DNA from: Dryas octopetala
Lineage: Eukaryota > Streptophyta > Magnoliopsida > Rosales > Rosaceae
Reading direction: 5' to 3'
DNA: 64,000 bases
NCBI GenBank assembly: GCA_963921425.1
Contig: OY992834.1
Coordinates: forward strand, 7,130,001 to 7,194,000
Shown here piece after piece: positions 32,951 to 44,962 of this stretch; the first letter of the stretch is position 1; each line of letters begins with the position of its first letter. The notes below the pieces were generated by a model, which did not search any database, was not told the DNA's origin, and saw nothing but the letters and a program-made list of their open reading frames with translations. The position numbers and the translations under genes were made by a program.

Positions 32951-34464
32951 TCACACGCTCGAAATATCGAGTGTGTTTGGAGAAGCAAATGCTAAAAACT
33001 GAGGATCTTTTTCTAATATAGCCATTTGCTTTGCATCCAAGGTCACCCAAGCTTCAATGCCCTTACTGCAATATTGTGTTTCAACGAACACCGTGAGGTT
33101 CCTGAATGCAGGTCCAACTTTCCCCATGACCCCAATCCAAAATGGCCTTCCCCATCCAAAATCCAATCCTTGAAGAATGACAGTCCAGCTTGTGAATCCA
33201 TAAACCTCTATTGCATCTGAGGAAAGCACCTCCTCTATCAGATTAAGGTAGTCAGAAATGCCTCCAAATCCCTCTTCACCCTGCACTGTCTCCAAGTAAT
33301 CACTATTAAATTCCTTGAGAGATTCATTTAACAGATTCACCAAGCTGCACAGCTCAGGACTCTCATCACCTGAGATGTCCACCATCGCTGGGGCCCACCA
33401 AAACACATTTCCGATGACATTCGATGACATTTGTGGCTTCATTCGTGGCCTTATGTTCACGGCATGAGCTACTATCGAAGACTTCACTGAACCTATAATG
33501 TACAATAATGCTAGAGTCACCAAATCCTTTGAATATATAATTTACTTATCAAATTATATATATGTGAGCACACATATCAAATTACTTGTTACAATTTGAA
33601 TGAATTAATGAAATGTTAGTTTGTGTAAGGATATATATATATATACTCACCTGATAATGCGTGAGAAGCAGCCATTTTATGTTTCCAAAGGAAACATGTG
33701 AGTGCCTCAACACGTGTTGGCTTGGGCACCTGTTCGCTCGTGGCTTTGGCTTGTAAGGTGGCTATGGCTTTAACATCAAACATAAATCTCCTTGTAACAA
33801 AATTACTCTCCTTGAACCACAAGCTATCCATTAAATCTAGGTATTTCTGGGGCAATGGATCTCTTGGTGGAAAAGTTAATGAGGCTTGGGAGAAATTAGG
33901 GTGTATAATTTTTCCATGGGACCCTCGAGAAACAGCAGCCCAAGACTTGAGGAAAGCGTTGCCGGTTTCCCCATCAAATATCTTGTGACAAGAAGAGACG
34001 CCAAGTGCTATTCCACCGCAAGAAAACATGTTCACTTGAATAGCGATCAGGGGTAGCTTCTCACTATGATCAGTTTCCTTGCGAAAGGGATGGAATGGAA
34101 CGAACCGGTTCAACAGCTCGGTTTCTTGAAGCTTAAGAAACTCAAACATAGGACATTGAACTTGGGCTTCAAGGTAGGGAACACCAGCGTGGAAATCATC
34201 AATGTAGAGGTTGTTTTTGATCCGTCCGGCTAAAGGGTAGTACAAAGTGAGGGTCTCAGAAAGGGACTTTTTCAAGTTGGTTAGGGTTTGGGGGACGTTG
34301 ATATTGATGTTGGGATCAGTGGTTTTGGGGTAGAAAAATACCATTGGAACATAGGTTAAGGGAGTGAGCTGATCGAAGATGGAAAGTTTGTGGGGTTTTA
34401 GATCGCGAAGTAGTGAAGAGCAAGCTGGTTTGATGGTATCTCTGGAAATAATACTCACCTCCAT
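32951..34464 (-). CDS. BAHD acyltransferase, vinorine-synthase-like clade
   Basis: Exons 33651-34464 and 32951-33492 flank a 158-bp GT-AG intron at the same phase-1 position as in the copy at 26208-28186. The product is 451 residues with HxxxD (HKIFD, His160-Asp164), YYPLAGR, ALTCFLWK and DFGWG (382-386), all expected of an active BAHD acyltransferase. It is close to the other intact copy; differences cluster in the N-terminal 60 residues and the C-terminal tail (PNTLDISSV here). Start ATG 34464 (MEVSIISRDTIKP); another ATG lies three codons upstream. Substrate not predictable. Part of a local cluster with at least four broken relatives. Confidence 0.94.
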
Positions 34465-34615
34465 GTTCGACAAACAAAATGCTATTTTGATGATTTTGCT
34501 GAAGAGTCCTAGTTGTATATATGTATGTACAAGACTTTGTCAGTTTGTTGGCGTATGGACTTGGCCCTAATTTTAAGGCTGCATGACTTGAATGCGTTCT
34601 TCAGTGATAAGCTTT

Positions 34616-34827
34616 CTCATTTATTGTAGTTTGCTCCTTTCGATGTCTTTCTCCAGGGGAATTGAAATTCCCTATTGATAATGCTTCACTACAAGTGAAT
34701 ACTAAAGAAATTTTTTTGGGACCATTTATTGTAGTTTGCTCATTTCGATGTCTTTCTCCAGTGGAATTGAAATTCCCTATTGATAATGCTTCACTACAAG
34801 TGAATACTAAAGAAATTTTGTTGGGAC
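34616..34827. repeat. 106-bp direct tandem repeat upstream of the BAHD gene
   Basis: Two nearly identical units begin 'ttattgtagtttgctc' at 34621 and 34727 and run through 'gaatactaaagaaattt'. They lie about 150 bp upstream of the BAHD start. A diverged single unit occurs near 25555-25640. Confidence 0.88.
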
Positions 34828-35889
34828 GTTTTATGTGACAAGTCATTTCTTTTTACAAATTAATTATAAGTGATATTGTTCATTTGTTTTCTCTTAATGG
34901 TCAATTCCTTCTTGCAAGTAAACACATGTCAATTTGCAACTAACTTGTAAAGAGGAATGTTCTTATACAAGAAATTTTTTTCAATGAGTTTATATATTTT
35001 GTGTTTATCTATCTCATCACGTGATAAAGATATGTAAACATATAAAGTATATATAAATTTTTTTCCTTCTTAGTTCTTAAATGTAAAGAACTATGCTCGG
35101 CTGATTTTCTACCTTCTAATGGTCTCACTTTTGATTCGGTTCCAGGGAATTAAAGGCCTGCCCTGACTATTCTGTTGCTCTGTTGTCTGAAGGCATGATC
35201 AGTGGATTGCTAGACCCAATAACATATTTGTTTAAGATTATCTTTTTCGGGCCTTTTGGCTCCCATCCAAAAACAAAAAACAAAACAAAGCAAAAAAGAC
35301 TCGAGCATTGTTCGGTACCAAATATGTATGGCTTCAAGGAACTTTGCGTTGATTTACATAAAGAACTGCATGAGTAGGAGAACAAAAAAATAAAAAACTT
35401 GGGGGCTAATACTCCAGTGAGTTTTAAGCATTTACCCTATGACTTTAAAAAAGATAAAACTAGAGGCTTAGAGCATTTCCAATGGGTATGTTAAAAGCCC
35501 ATATTAAAGTGAGATTAATTGCTATGAAATCTAGGATTTTCATTGGTCTAATGGGAATGGTACTCATACCATCATACTTTTATCATTTCATTTAACAAAA
35601 AATTGTACGTGATCATAATACTATATAACATTTGAGGCTCACATGAGTATTAAATATATAACATAATATTTGCTCTACCCATTTGCCATATTCGTTAGAC
35701 TAATTACAAATATTTGAGGAAGCAAGTTTTCACGGCAAAATGCCACATAGGTTGGCAAAGCACACATTTTACCTATAAATTTGGTACCCCCTTTTGAAAT
35801 GCTCTTATAACTCCAATGGTTTTAAGCATTCACCCATGCACATTTAAGGTCAGAATTCGAACCTTCCTATCAAATAAAACATCGCGTAT
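34828..35889. other. Intergenic, no gene seen
   Basis: AT-rich. Around 35810-35885 a B-box-like gaattcgaacc follows 'ttttaagcattcaccc', and a similar phrase is at 35420-35440, suggesting decayed SINE sequence. No coding exon recognised. Confidence 0.35.
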
Positions 35890-36030
35890 ATACGTGGGTT
35901 TGGAGAAGCAAATGCTAAAAACTGAGGGTCTTTGTCCAACACAGCCATTTACTTTTCCTCCAAGATCACCCATGTCTCAATGCCCTTACCCCATCGTGTC
36001 TCGACCAATATTGTGAAGTTGCTAACTCAG
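35890..36030 (-). pseudogene. BAHD acyltransferase C-terminal fragment
   Basis: It matches the last 45 or so codons of the intact copies (RNLTV, TRWGKGIETWVILEEK, LDKDPQFLAFASPN). Everything upstream is missing. It is the right-most trace of the BAHD cluster. Confidence 0.85.
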
Positions 36031-36273
36031 GAAAATTCAATCTGTATTAATTGCACTCTGTTCGTAAAATAGAAAATGAAACAAGCTAGCTAGCCAACAT
36101 CTATTAGAGTACAAAATATATATATATGTAAACAATACACAGGCTTTTCCACTGCAGTCCCATGCATGATCACTACTCACTAGGAATTTAGGAAAATTAA
36201 TTAAACAAGTTCAGCCAGAAGAGGTAGTACGTGCAGGTGTCGACTAATTATTTATGCCTTTTAGCTAAGCTAG

Positions 36274-39201
36274 CTAGGATGCTTGAGTGGTCACAACTGA
36301 AGACACCATTGTATTCATGCCACACATACCATGGCCTCGGCAAAGGCGGTAATAACCCTGTTCTCCCCATTGCTTGCCCCATGAGTTCTTGATTGTCCAA
36401 TACGGCCTATTTCCAAACCTGAGAATTGAGAAGCCCTTGGCGCCGTACCCCACAAGTAAAAAGCCGTGGTTCACCCATTTCTTGATACAAATAAGGGGGC
36501 ACGAAACACCGCCAATGTAAGTTTGCATAAACACAGCATTCAACCCAACTGCATATATATATCAAATGCATTAGTATCATGCATAACCAATCTAGACAAT
36601 ATATATTGTTAGACTGTGAATCCGAAGCCTTAATCCAATGAACGTGTCCGCCGTGAGTGTGTGCAGTGACGAATGCACGTTGTGGGCTGCATGGGCTGCA
36701 GCCCATGCTCTTTTTCTGGTTTTTTAGCTTACTTAGGTAGCTTAGCCCACCCAATTTCCATCCCAAGCACAGTAGCCCACTACCCACAGTTTAAGTTTTT
36801 TTTTTTTTTTTTCTGCTGAGGAACAACTTTTCACATGCTGCAGCTACTGCCTCTTTGTTTAATGAAAAAAAATTACTTTTACTTACTTCCACTCCCCCCA
36901 AAAACAGCCCATAGATCCGCACTTGCTCCAACTTCTTTCCTCTGCAGCTCCAAAACTCATCTCTCCGGCCCCACACAAATAGCTCAACCCTCCAATCTCC
37001 AAGGAGTGCCAAGCCGCCAAGGTATTATATATGTATTTGCACCCAATCTCTATACTTTTTTTTGGCTCAACTATCTATTAAAATTAGAAATTTTTGCAAT
37101 TTTAAAATTAGAGCTTTGATTATTTTTTATAATTAAATTAGGGTTTGATTCTTTTTTTGATTAAACTATAGCTTGATTATTGTGATGGTTAAATTACAAA
37201 TTGATTGGGAACATATAAAACAATATAAAATTCTAAATTGGGAACCTATCAAGTTGGGATTTGAAAATTTGGGAACATATAAACAATAGACATGCAATTC
37301 TAAATTTAAGTTGTATATCTTTTATGTGCAGATATTCATTTTCAAGGTATTAACTAAGTGACTCATACTTATAGGTCTACAAGTTATTATTGTATGATCA
37401 TCCACATTAAAAGAGATTTTTCTAATAGTATCGATACTTAATGATTTTTGCTATTTGAAGAAACATATGACCCAACTTAGATAGTATTATATTGTATTTG
37501 CATTGCATATTTAATTGTTGTATTGCTATCTTTTTTTTTGTGCGATTTTTTTCATTTGTTTAGATATGCATTTTTAGGGTAAGGCTCATTATGTTTCCCC
37601 TAATTAGGTGTAACTTTTTTTTTTTGCTAATGAAATTCATTTATACGGTCGAGTTTCACTCGTAAGCTAAGTTTAGCCCACCCCATTTTAAAATCCTGGA
37701 TTCGTCCCTGAGTGTGTGTGTATATAGATATAGCAAATACCAAGGAGTATTATCATCATGAACATATATATATAGTATTCGACCCTATTCATTAATTTCA
37801 AAACCAAAATCTATCCCTTCAATCCTTTAAGCTTAATTAGACTTCGTTTTGGCCTGTAAATTTGAGAACCTTCGCTTTAGCTAAGAAGCACTGCCTCTTA
37901 TATATATGCATAGATAGGCAATATATATGATGCAATTAAATAAACTTTAATCAATATATACTCACTGGCAAGAGGACCATTGTGGACTAAATTTGCTGCA
38001 ATTTGGTCCTCATCAATTGGGATAGTGGTAAAATTGGCAACTCTCACAGCTACTTTCTCAGGATTGAATTTGCATTCGCCCTTTTTCCCTGTATAAGGGT
38101 ATGAACCCTCATCCTCCAACCCTCCTGTTTCGATCAGATACTTGTAAGCGTTGGTCATAAGCCCACCGCCGCAGCCACTGTCACACGCAGTCTTGTCTTT
38201 CACGTCACAGGTGTGATCGCAATCCACGAGCTGCTGTTCACTGAGATTAAGAAGCTTCCCTGTTGCAATATAATTGGCTCCTTCAATAGCTCCTGTGGTG
38301 CTGAAGGCCCAGCATGACCCGCACCCACCCTGCATATATGCATCAACAATATTAATTACAAGCTCAGACTACTGGAATTTGCCAACTTCAATAACCAATA
38401 TATACCAAAATTGAAGCATTAGACAACAATATATTATGTTTAATATTTACACCGGCCATAAATAATATAATCCAACACAATACAAAATGATCCCCTAATT
38501 TGAGACCTACAAAATCAATAATGTTTAAATACATACATGAGTGGTTGGTCCGGATTTTAAATTTAGATAAGTAAAATATAGGGTCACATCCATATTCTTT
38601 GATGAACAAAATTTGATAAATATAGCAAGACTCGGTACAAATTAAATTTGTCTCTCGATCTGCATAGCTTGAGATCGAAGATTAAAATTAACCTCTTCAT
38701 AAATAATTAATTAATTACCTGCATCTTGACCTCAGTAACAGCTCCCTTCTCTCTCCAATCAAAACTCTCAGGCAACCCACCAACCTCCAAAACCGGTGCA
38801 GCAGCACTATTCGAAACGCCGTCGTTGAAGCCAACCGACCCACCTCTAACTCCAGTGTACAACCGCTCAAACTCCTCCTCGGACAAGTCCGAGAAGGGGG
38901 TGACGCCGTGGACCGCGGTGGGGTCCAGGGCCTGGTGCTTGGCGGCTCTTACCATGTTCTTGGCGAAAATCCCAAGGCGGTGCATGTACTCCTTTCTAGT
39001 ACCATATGTCTTCCCATATTTCTCCATGAAAATCTTGAAGTTCCTCTCAGTTCCTAGGAGCTCATGATTGTCTGTGACTTGGTGTATGATTGGGTCTGCT
39101 GGGATTTCACGGAGAGCTACGGAGAGAGTGCTTAGTGCGCAGGTTAAGACGGCAAGACCCACCGCGCATGTTAGAGTAGTTGGAGGTAGTCCGGAGGCCA
39201 T
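36274..39201 (-). CDS. RD19-type papain-like cysteine protease (C1A family)
   Basis: Three exons (38719-39201, 37966-38329, 36274-36548) join in frame to give 373 residues. There is a signal peptide (about 1-29), an inhibitory propeptide with an ERFNAQ-type motif (EYMHRLGIFAKNMVRAAKHQ) and GVTPFSDL, and a mature enzyme from about LPESFDWREKGAVTEVK. The oxyanion Gln (KMQ) at the exon 1/2 junction, catalytic Cys in GGCGSCWAFS, His in VNHGFLLVGYG and Asn in IKNSWG are all present, so it should be active. ERFNAQ marks the RD19/cathepsin-F-like group, usually sent to the vacuole and linked to drought, senescence and defence. Intron 2 carries a 1,047-bp hAT insertion. Start ATG 39201. Confidence 0.95.
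36664..37710. mobile_element. Non-autonomous hAT element in an intron of the cysteine protease
   Basis: The left end CAGTGACGAATGCACG and the right end (complement CAGGGACGAATCCAGG) are imperfect TIRs; gggctgcagccca-type sequence follows inside. The 8-bp direct repeat AGTGTGTG flanks it (36656-36663 and 37711-37718). It is 1,047 bp, AT-rich, without transposase. Without it the intron would be about 360 bp. Confidence 0.92.
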
Positions 39202-40300
39202 TATCTTCTTCTGGCTATGGACTTCTTTGCTAGCTAGCTAGCTAGCTAGCTACTTCTATTTTGGAGATTTATTTTTGAGTTACTGTTTTGCCCCCGAATT
39301 GGAAGAAGTAATTCTAAATCATGAGGGGTGTTTTTGGGAATTCGGCCATTAGAGGCGGTTTAGTTGCTGAGTTGCATGCATGCGTTTGTGTCTGGCATGC
39401 AACACGTGGAAGTTGTACTGCGCAAGCATGTCTATGTGTGTAACTTCACTATTGGTGCGCTTCTTTACTTTACTAACTTTTGTTTCTGGGTTTTGATCTA
39501 TATGGCAGTGGGTCCTTTTTGCCCTTGGGTCCTTTTTGTCCTTTTTGCTTCTTTTTTTTTCATCAAAATACATGTCTTCTTTATGGAAAGTTGAATTCAA
39601 ATAGCATGTTTGTTTCGAATTGGCCAAAACGGAACTTTGCCTCTCCATATAGTCTTGTAGAAAACTAATTTTTTTTTTTAAAAAAAAGACTCTTTCAATC
39701 TGAAAGAAATTATAAAGATATGATTGAAGCAAGAAGATAATTAATATTTGAATATGTGTTTTTTCCTTTTAATTTTTCTCTTATATTCTTATAAATTATT
39801 ATTTTTTCAATTATTTCTTAACGTTTAATCAACAAAATTTTAATTGATTTTTTGATGTGATCGCAAATTTTCTAATTAATTTATTATCAATTATAAATTA
39901 TTTTGCAAAAAATTTTATTAGGGATCCAATTTAAATTTCGCCCATGCATCTTCCAAAAGTAGCCTAAACTAAACCAGAGTCCACTCAATCCCTACGTTTA
40001 AAAGCCTGTCTTAATCTCTCACCGACCCAAGTCAACCCAACAACAAATACGAAAATATGACGAGAAATTGAAATGCCGAGAAATGAAAAGCAGAGGAGGA
40101 GAGCGACCTCCTAATCTGTTATCCTCTGTTTGTATCTGATCTGAATTTGGCGGAATCTCCAATCCATTGGCTCAATAAACAACAAGGGAAAGAGTCTGAA
40201 GATACCCATTTGTTGGGCTCACTATATCTGTTGCTGAGCTTCCTAGTCATCGAAAAGCAGAGCAAAAAACAGAGCAGGAAGAGAGTGTTAGCTGAAAGCA
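39202..40300. other. Divergent intergenic region between protease and ACT-repeat gene
   Basis: It contains both upstream regions, as the genes diverge. A (ctag)n-type run, gctagctagctagctagct, lies at about 39233-39251 just upstream of the protease. The 5' leader of the ACT-repeat gene is probably within 40080-40300. No other gene seen. Confidence 0.5.
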
Positions 40301-43300
40301 ATGGGCATCTTGCACGAGGACGTGGTGGTAATTAGGCAGGCAGAGAAGGCTGGAGATCCCACTGTGATCACTGTGAATTGTCCTGACAAGACTGGGTTGG
40401 GTTGTGATCTGTGCCGGGTTATATTGCTCTTTGGGCTAAGCATTTGCAGAGGAGGTGAGGGTTATTGACTGCTTCTGTGTGCTTTGGTTTTGTTTTGATT
40501 TGTGTTTTTCTGAATGACTCTGAGGTATTTGGTGGTGGGTTTGGGTTGTAGCCAGCAAAATAGTGGGGGAGTGTGATTTATTTGGCAAAACTTGGAATAT
40601 TTACTGTTTGGATCTTAAATTCTTGAGAATATTTGTGATGGGTTTCTTGAATTTTTCTGAAAACTTTTCTTGGTGGATCTAAAGCTTTAGAAAGAAACGA
40701 AGAATGGGTGATTGCTTATTTTTGTTTCTAGCTTTATTTGTCTAGTTGACTAGTCTCTAGTAGTAAAACAGAAAATGGGTCATTCTTAGAGTTTGCAATG
40801 GTAATTTTATTTTCCAAGTTTCTCTTCATATTTTAATTAATGTGCTGGTGACCAATTTGCTTTTTTGTGGAGCAGATGTTTCAACGGATGGGAAATGGTG
40901 CTACGTAGTATTGTGGGTGGTGGGAAGATCAAACACGAGGTGGAATTTGTTGTCAAAGAGATTGTTGGAAGTGTGTCCATCGTATTTTTCAACTTCTGGA
41001 ATATACTATTATCGGCCTGAAAACCAGCAGCCTAGGCCACCAGATGTGTTCCTTTTGAAATTCTGGTGTTCTTATGATCGGGAAGGCTTATTGCATGGTA
41101 ATCTTTCATTCCTGGAATGTCACTTGCATGAGTAATTGTTACCTTGGGAATTGGTTCTTCTTTTGTAGGATTTAGCCCTTAAGCTTAATTTGGCTTAGAG
41201 ATATTACATTTAGTGAAATTTCTCAATTGTGTTTATACTGGAATGTTGCTTAACTTGCTCAATGATTTGTCTGAATTCATCTCTATTAACTTAGTGAGCA
41301 TGAATTGGACAAAGTTATGACTATCTTTTATGGGTGATTGTCATTTTTGTATGATGAAATAGAAAGGCCATGATCACCATCCAAGGTGATATATAGCAGT
41401 ATCTAAGCATTGATCGAAGAGAATTATTTTTTTAGGTGTAAATGGCAAGAAGTAAAATCAGTAGTTTTCATTTCCCTTGTTTAGACTAGATTGAATTTGT
41501 CATGGAATATAATTTATGACTGATTAAAAATATAAATTATTCTTTTGAGTGGCCTAAAATGGAAGAAAACAAATTTTACAGCAGTAGATGACAACAATAA
41601 ACTTTTTTCTTCCCCTTTTTGAGAAAGCAAACAAAGGATTCTTTTCTTTCACTTCTATGACTAATTTCCTTTTCACTTATGCTTATCTATTTTGGTAATT
41701 TCGATCTACAAGTGTTGTTTCTATTTGTGTCTTTGTTTTCTCTTTCTTTACCTAGTTTTGCCTACCTTTTTCAATGCATCTTAATACTTGAACAGTAAAT
41801 GTATTATATGGAACCACATATTTAGCTTGAGACTATTAATAATACTTTTTATCCTATAGATGTCACTAAGGTTCTTTGTGAGCTGGAGCTCACAATAAAG
41901 AGAGTGAAGGTATCTACTACCCCGGATGGGCGAGTGATGGACCTTTTTTTTGTTACAGATACCAGGTTTGTCTTTCTTGACATCTTTTCCTTTTAATAAT
42001 GGTGCAGTATTTCTGCTTGTATTTTTGTCTATTTACTTTCCTACTTTCACTTGTCGTATTTTCCAATTGATCGTAACTGCTAATAATACAAAGAGCAAAG
42101 GAAAAGAGAGCTGCCATCCTCCATTTGTTTCCTTAGAGAAAGAGAGAGAGCTGTCATTTCTCTCCTTTCTAGAATATGGTTAATAATATAATGCTTTTTT
42201 TTTCCCTCCCTCTTTTCAATCAGAGAGCTTCTTCATACAAAAAGAAGACAAGACGAAACAATTCATTGTATGAAAGCTGTTTTAGGGCATACTTTGTTGA
42301 GTTGTGAAATTGAATTGGCTGGATCAGAAGTTACAGCATGTTCACAGGGTTCTCCATTTCTACCTTCTGCTATCACTAAAGAAATATTCAGTTTAGAGAT
42401 GGCCAATGGATGCCTAAGCAGATCTCTTGCCTCCAACCCCATTTCAGTAACAGTGGACAATACCCTCAGCCCATCTCACACACTTGTTCAGATCTTCTGT
42501 CCAGATCATAAAGGTCTTGTATATGATATCATGAGAACCCTAAAGGATTACAACATGCAGGTACATATTTTTAAGTTACACTTTTCTTTTTGGGGGAAAA
42601 AAAACTTTTAGGTCCATTTCAAAGTTTGACCTTTTCATTATTAAAATCAATCATTTATCATATTAATTGGAATTTTATGTTTGCAGAAAATTATTAATTC
42701 GTTTCTTTAACTTTTAATGTTTGATATATACTCTCACTTCTCACTTAAGAGTGATTTATTTTTAATTCAAATTTGTATATTTGATCTGTTAAATGATTCT
42801 CTTGGGTTGTGAATTCCAATATTTGATAACATTATTTTAATTTTAATTTGTTAAGGGGAACTCTTGGAACCTAGCATATGAAATTTTACCTGAGCCTTGC
42901 TCTCTCTTTTCTCTCCGTTCTTATTAGTTGTGCATTTCCTCAGGATAAGAACCTGCTCAGCTTAGGAGTGTTCTCTGCATGTATTAAAATTTCCCAAAAA
43001 TCTTTTCAAAATACCTCAGGGAGGTTTCATTAAAATTGTTCCTACCAATATTCAGAACCTAAAATGTTTCAACACATGTTCCTGGAAAATGTTGAACTTC
43101 AATATGCTTGATATAATCATCAAAGCAGTATTATTCCTTTACAGGACTTGCTGCAAAAGGTTTTATTATGCCTGTGGTTGTGGTCTTTGTTGGCTGATAA
43201 TTCTATTAAACCATGCCTTTGTGTTTAATGTCAGGTTTCGTATGGACGATTCTATGCAAACCCTAAAGGAAATTGTGAGGTGGACTTGTTCATTATGCAA

Positions 43301-43797
43301 GCAGATGGCAAGAAGATTGTTGACCCCAGCAAGCAAGATGCATTATGTTCTCGCTTGAGAATGGAGCTTTTCCGTCCTCTTAGAGTGGCTGTGGTGAGCC
43401 GTGGTCCTGATACTGAGCTGTTGGTAGCCAACCCTGTTGAGTTGTCTGGCAGGGGTCGTCCTCTTGTTTTCTATGATATTACTCTTGCCCTAAAAGATCT
43501 GAATATACGCATCTTTTCGGTATTGGCTCTAAACCAATCTTATAAGTTTGTTATGCTAATGATATCCAACATTTTATTTTGGCCAACTGAAAGGAGTGGT
43601 ATCCTGTTCAATGTAATTTGTCATTCTACCATTCATTGTGTGCTTTGGTGTTATTTCAGGTTGAGATAGGAAGACACATGATCCGAGACCGGGAGTGGGA
43701 AGTATACAGAATCCTGCTAGATGAAGGAGATGGTTCTTCAGTGCCAGTGAACAAAATTGAGGAAGGTGTAAGAAATATATTGATGGGTTGGGAATAG
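40301..43797 (+). CDS. ACT-domain-repeat protein, ACR9/ACR10 type
   Basis: Six exons (40301-40454, 40876-41097, 41860-41965, 42224-42560, 43235-43519, 43660-43797) join with consistent phases into 413 residues, close to Arabidopsis ACR9. ACT-like ligand-binding modules are visible at about 18-100 (VNCPDKTGLGCDLCRVI), 112-190 (YDREGLLHDVTKVLCEL), 253-330 (FCPDHKGLVYDIMRTLKDY) and a degenerate one at about 335-410. ACR proteins have no enzyme domain and are thought to act as amino-acid-sensing or signalling regulators, by analogy with bacterial GlnD ACT modules. The start MGILHEDVVVI at 40301 matches family N-termini. No lesions seen. The next gene downstream is co-directional, about 1.2 kb away. 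Confidence 0.95.
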
Positions 43798-44962
43798 ATT
43801 GTATACCGAATTTAGTTAGTGGCTTCCATCACTGTACAGTGTACAGCATATTTTCTTAGCATTGAGTTTCTACTACAGCAAAGACTCTAACCTGAGTATA
43901 AAGTGTAAATCTTGACATGCATAATGAAAATGGCTAATTTGTTGCATAACCTCCATCTTAACTTGAATTGCTAATGAAAATAACTTGGCAGTTTCAGCTC
44001 TTCTGGTTTAGTTAGTTAACTATGTTTCAGTATTTTATCATCTCCTATTCTCTTCCTCATCTTGATGGATTCTCTCTCTCCCTCTCTCTCTCTGATCTTT
44101 CATTATGGACTACATCACAGCTTTATTTGTTGGTACAAGATCAAACCTGGGAAGTGGTAGTTATATGTACACAATGACCACCGGCATAGGGTTACTATTT
44201 TTAAGTTAAATGAACCATTCGGTTCCGGGACGTGGCTCATGGCAAGAGCTGTAGAGCTGTCTTCATCGGCGGCCTGCACCAGCCTTGCACGGCTGGAAGA
44301 CTATCATGATTCCATGAATGTTGTTGAGATTTTGCTTCAAAGTCTCCTAAGTCGACCAAATACGAAAATGAAAATGACTACTTGCGATACATTAATTATT
44401 TTTGTATTTGTGTATGAAAAAAGTGAGAAAAATACATACATTTAATTATTTAAAGGAAGATGCTTTTCTGTTAATTGTAATTAAAAAAACATTCCTCTTT
44501 ACGAGTTATTAAACATGTATTTATTACATAACGAGATTTTGGCGCCACAGATAATTGTCAAGCCAAACATTATTCATAAACAAATTTGATATTAATTTAA
44601 GAAAAGAAGTTAAAAAGAGAAAAACTCAAAAAAGGCAAGACAATATGTGTGGCTCGTAGAGCAGCCCCACGTGGATGAACTTCGATTGCTTCAAGAGTCG
44701 TTAACAGTTTGTTTGGTTGCTCTTCGGGGGGGCCCACTTTCCCTCCAAATCTCCAGTCACAGAGGAGATCCCTCCGAAATCCGAATCTTCTTCAATTCAT
44801 CGATGCTAAATTCAGACACAAACCAAAATACTTGAAAACCTGCAACCATAAAGAAGAGAAATCCAGTGGCCAAAAAAAAAAAAAAGAAGAGAAATCCAAG
44901 CCTGTTTGTGAGTGTGAATTTAAAAAGCAAAAAAAATAAAAAAGAAATTATTGAGAGAGAGA
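43798..44962. other. Intergenic: ACT-gene 3' UTR and ycf45-like gene 5' flank
   Basis: The 3' UTR probably reaches into about 43930-44000 (aatgaaaatgg repeats). A CT-rich microsatellite is at 44071-44093. A-rich and GA-rich leader sequence precedes the ATG at 44963. No other gene seen. Confidence 0.45.
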
